In this document: one piece after another, positions 62,879 through 64,000 of the stretch
Layout: each line of letters starts with the position of its first letter
How positions within the stretch are numbered: position 1 is the first letter of the stretch
Source of the DNA: Candidatus Scybalocola faecipullorum
Lineage (GTDB): Bacteria; Bacillota; Clostridia; Lachnospirales; Lachnospiraceae
Assembly (NCBI GenBank): GCA_018716485.1
Contig: DVJY01000071.1
Location: 35,622 to 99,621, forward strand
Reading direction: 5' to 3'
DNA length: 64,000 nt
The notes under the pieces: model-generated
Database searches by the model: none
The model's input: only the letters and a program-made list of their open reading frames with translations
What the model was told of the DNA's origin: nothing
Program-made: the position numbers and the translations under genes

Positions 62879-63751
62879 TTACCAAGCTAAAATTTCATAG
62901 CCATCCTCAGTGACAGCGACTGTAACTTCCCACTGTGCCGACGGCATATTATCATCTGTATATACCGTCCAATCATTTTCCGCATCAATAAAAATTTCAT
63001 CTGTGCCCATATTGACCATTGGCTCAATCGTAAATACCATCCCGGGAACCATCAGCATCTCCGTACCTTTTTTAGATACATAGCTTACAAAGGGTTCTTC
63101 ATGAAATTCAAGTCCGACACCATGACCGCCGATATCGCGGACAACAGAATATCCGTGTTCTTTAATAAATGTATGGATAGCTTCACCCATATCACCTAAA
63201 AAGTTCCAAGGTTTCACCTGCTCTAATCCAACCTGAATACTCTGTTTCGTTATATCTACAAGACGGCGCATTTCTTCACTGACATTACCGATGCAAAACA
63301 TTCTCGATGAATCTGAAAAATAGCCTTTATAAATTGTAGAAACATCTACATTAATAATATCTCCGTCTTCCAGAATGTCTTCCTCTGAAGGTATTCCATG
63401 ACAAACCTGACTATTAATAGAAGTACATACACTTTTTGGAAAACCTTCATAACCTAGCGGTGCAGCAACAGCTCCATACTCTTTCGTCACACGGGCAACA
63501 ATTCTATCTATATCTTCAGTTGACATTCCGGCTTTTATTTCAGACGCTACAGCATCTAATACAGCGACATTGACTTTTCCGCTTTCTCGGATACCTGCAA
63601 TTTGTTCCGGTGTCTTAATCAAATCATGTGTCGGGACAATACAGCCCTTTTCTTTGAACACTAAAATTTTCTCATCCATAGCTTCATGGCATACTTTATA
63701 TTTTTTTCCACTGCCGCACCAGCAAGGATCGTTTCTTCCTATTTTTTTCAT
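62879..63751 (-). CDS. map: Methionine aminopeptidase type I with N-terminal SEC-C motif
   Basis: Removes the initiator Met. The N-terminal ~22 residues GRNDPCWCGSGKKYKVCH form a SEC-C zinc motif, likely helping ribosome binding. The catalytic M24 domain follows: GYEGFPKSVCTSINSQVCHG, DGDIINVDVSTIYKGYFSDS with two metal Asp, DIGGHGVGLEFHEEP with the metal His and MVFTIEPMVN with the metal Glu. Length 290 aa. The SEC-C fused form is common in Clostridia. A hairpin follows and dut lies upstream. Confidence 0.93.
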   Translation of the reverse strand: MKKIGRNDPCWCGSGKKYKVCHEAMDEKILVFKEKGCIVPTHDLIKTPEQIAGIRESGKVNVAVLDAVASEIKAGMSTEDIDRIVARVTKEYGAVAAPLGYEGFPKSVCTSINSQVCHGIPSEEDILEDGDIINVDVSTIYKGYFSDSSRMFCIGNVSEEMRRLVDITKQSIQVGLEQVKPWNFLGDMGEAIHTFIKEHGYSVVRDIGGHGVGLEFHEEPFVSYVSKKGTEMLMVPGMVFTIEPMVNMGTDEIFIDAENDWTVYTDDNMPSAQWEVTVAVTEDGYEILAW

Positions 63752-63802
63752 CTTTACTGAATCTCCTTTTTACTCATCCACGACAATTCATTTTTCATTT
63801 AT

Positions 63803-63846
63803 AGTTATCCCCAAAAAGGATAACTGATTCCAATATTTGTGGATAA
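63803..63846. promoter_or_regulatory. Inverted repeat and single DnaA-box-like site between map and dut
   Basis: AGTTATCC (63803-63810) pairs with GGATAACT (63818-63825), and TGTGGATAA, a perfect DnaA-box complement, lies at 63838-63846. A single copy may be chance. Confidence 0.35.
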
Positions 63847-63856
63847 AAATTAATAA

Positions 63857-64000
63857 TTACTGTACACCCGTGGATCCATGCCCACCTCTGTCGCTATTCT
63901 TAAGTCTTTCCGTTTCTTCAAAATCAATTTGCGGCTGATGTTTCATAATTCTAAATTGACAAATACGGTCATTAACTTTAATTTGCGTATCCCTCATAGC
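63857..64000 (-). CDS. dut: dUTP diphosphatase (partial, N-terminus outside window)
   Basis: The C-terminal 47 codons of a trimeric dUTPase. Translation of the minus strand gives [21 protein letters not shown], shortened here, and ends in [13 protein letters not shown], which is motif V (RGxxGxGSTG) that closes over the bound nucleotide. The 5' part is cut by the window edge. Stop codon at 63857-63859. Confidence 0.85.
   Translation of the reverse strand, partial: AMRDTQIKVNDRICQFRIMKHQPQIDFEETERLKNSDRGGHGSTGVQ

Overview
The window looks like a chromosomal segment of an anaerobic, spore-forming Clostridia species, most likely a Lachnospiraceae-type Firmicute. Supporting signs are strong AGGAGG-type ribosome-binding sites, a proline T-box and a lysine riboswitch, archaeal-type ProRS, the N-acetyl branch of diaminopimelate synthesis (dapH plus an M20 deacetylase), sporulation-linked proteins (YtvI-like, RicT), a DUF1540 protein, and choline-binding-type wall repeats. 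No tRNA or rRNA genes, CRISPR arrays, prophage or insertion sequences were seen. Most genes are on the minus strand.

Layout. 1-4.9 kb: cell-surface genes (glycosyltransferase cut by the window edge, GH25 lysozyme with wall-binding repeats, UDP-galactopyranose mutase, polysaccharide deacetylase). 5-8.4 kb: recD2 and an mreB homologue. 8.4-9.05 kb: an intergenic region with a complete promoter-to-terminator unit that has no recognised product. 9-12.8 kb: T-box-controlled proS, trxB, a Crp/Fnr-type regulator and trxA. 12.8-15.6 kb: molybdate transporter modABC. 15.8-20.8 kb: YtvI-like permease, an orphan LuxR-type response regulator and, divergently, an XRE-like protein followed by a membrane Ser/Thr kinase with altered catalytic motifs. 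20.8-23.5 kb: FAD-dependent oxidoreductase and rarA. 23.8-30.7 kb: purine uptake and salvage (amidohydrolase, two permeases, ABC ATPase, BMP lipoprotein) with a divergent XRE-cupin regulator. 30.7-32.1 kb: CoA-transferase pair. 32.3-36.8 kb: YitT protein and a tightly overlapping run of asparaginase, MBL-fold protein, pyrimidine-nucleoside phosphorylase and SGNH hydrolase. 36.9-42.9 kb: L,D-transpeptidase, DUF1540 protein, a DnaA-box cluster, a YhaN/YhaO-type SbcCD-like pair behind a three-hairpin leader, and a small lipoprotein whose ribosome-binding site lies in an inverted repeat. 43-48.4 kb: asnS, an M20 deacetylase, and lysine riboswitch-dapA-dapB-dapH. 48.5-53.8 kb: a shortened aminoglycoside 6-adenylyltransferase homologue, M29 aminopeptidase, methyltransferase, MalY/PatB enzyme and an unknown protein. 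53.9-61.3 kb: a long run (trmN6-like, ricT, holB, guanylate-kinase-like, Orn/Lys/Arg decarboxylase-like, MurE-like ligase, ATP-grasp) that resembles the Bacillus yaaO-tmk-holB-ricT-yabB block but with a guanylate-kinase fold where tmk normally sits. 61.5-64 kb: MATE transporter, methionine aminopeptidase with a SEC-C motif, and the end of dut.

The least explained items are the XRE-like/kinase pair at 17.7-20.8 kb, the MurE-like/ATP-grasp pair at 58.6-61.3 kb, the orphan transcription unit at 8.5-8.8 kb, and a set of compact hairpin elements in 5' leaders (3.7, 4.9, 15.6 and 41.7 kb). All functional names come from reading motifs by eye; no database search was possible.
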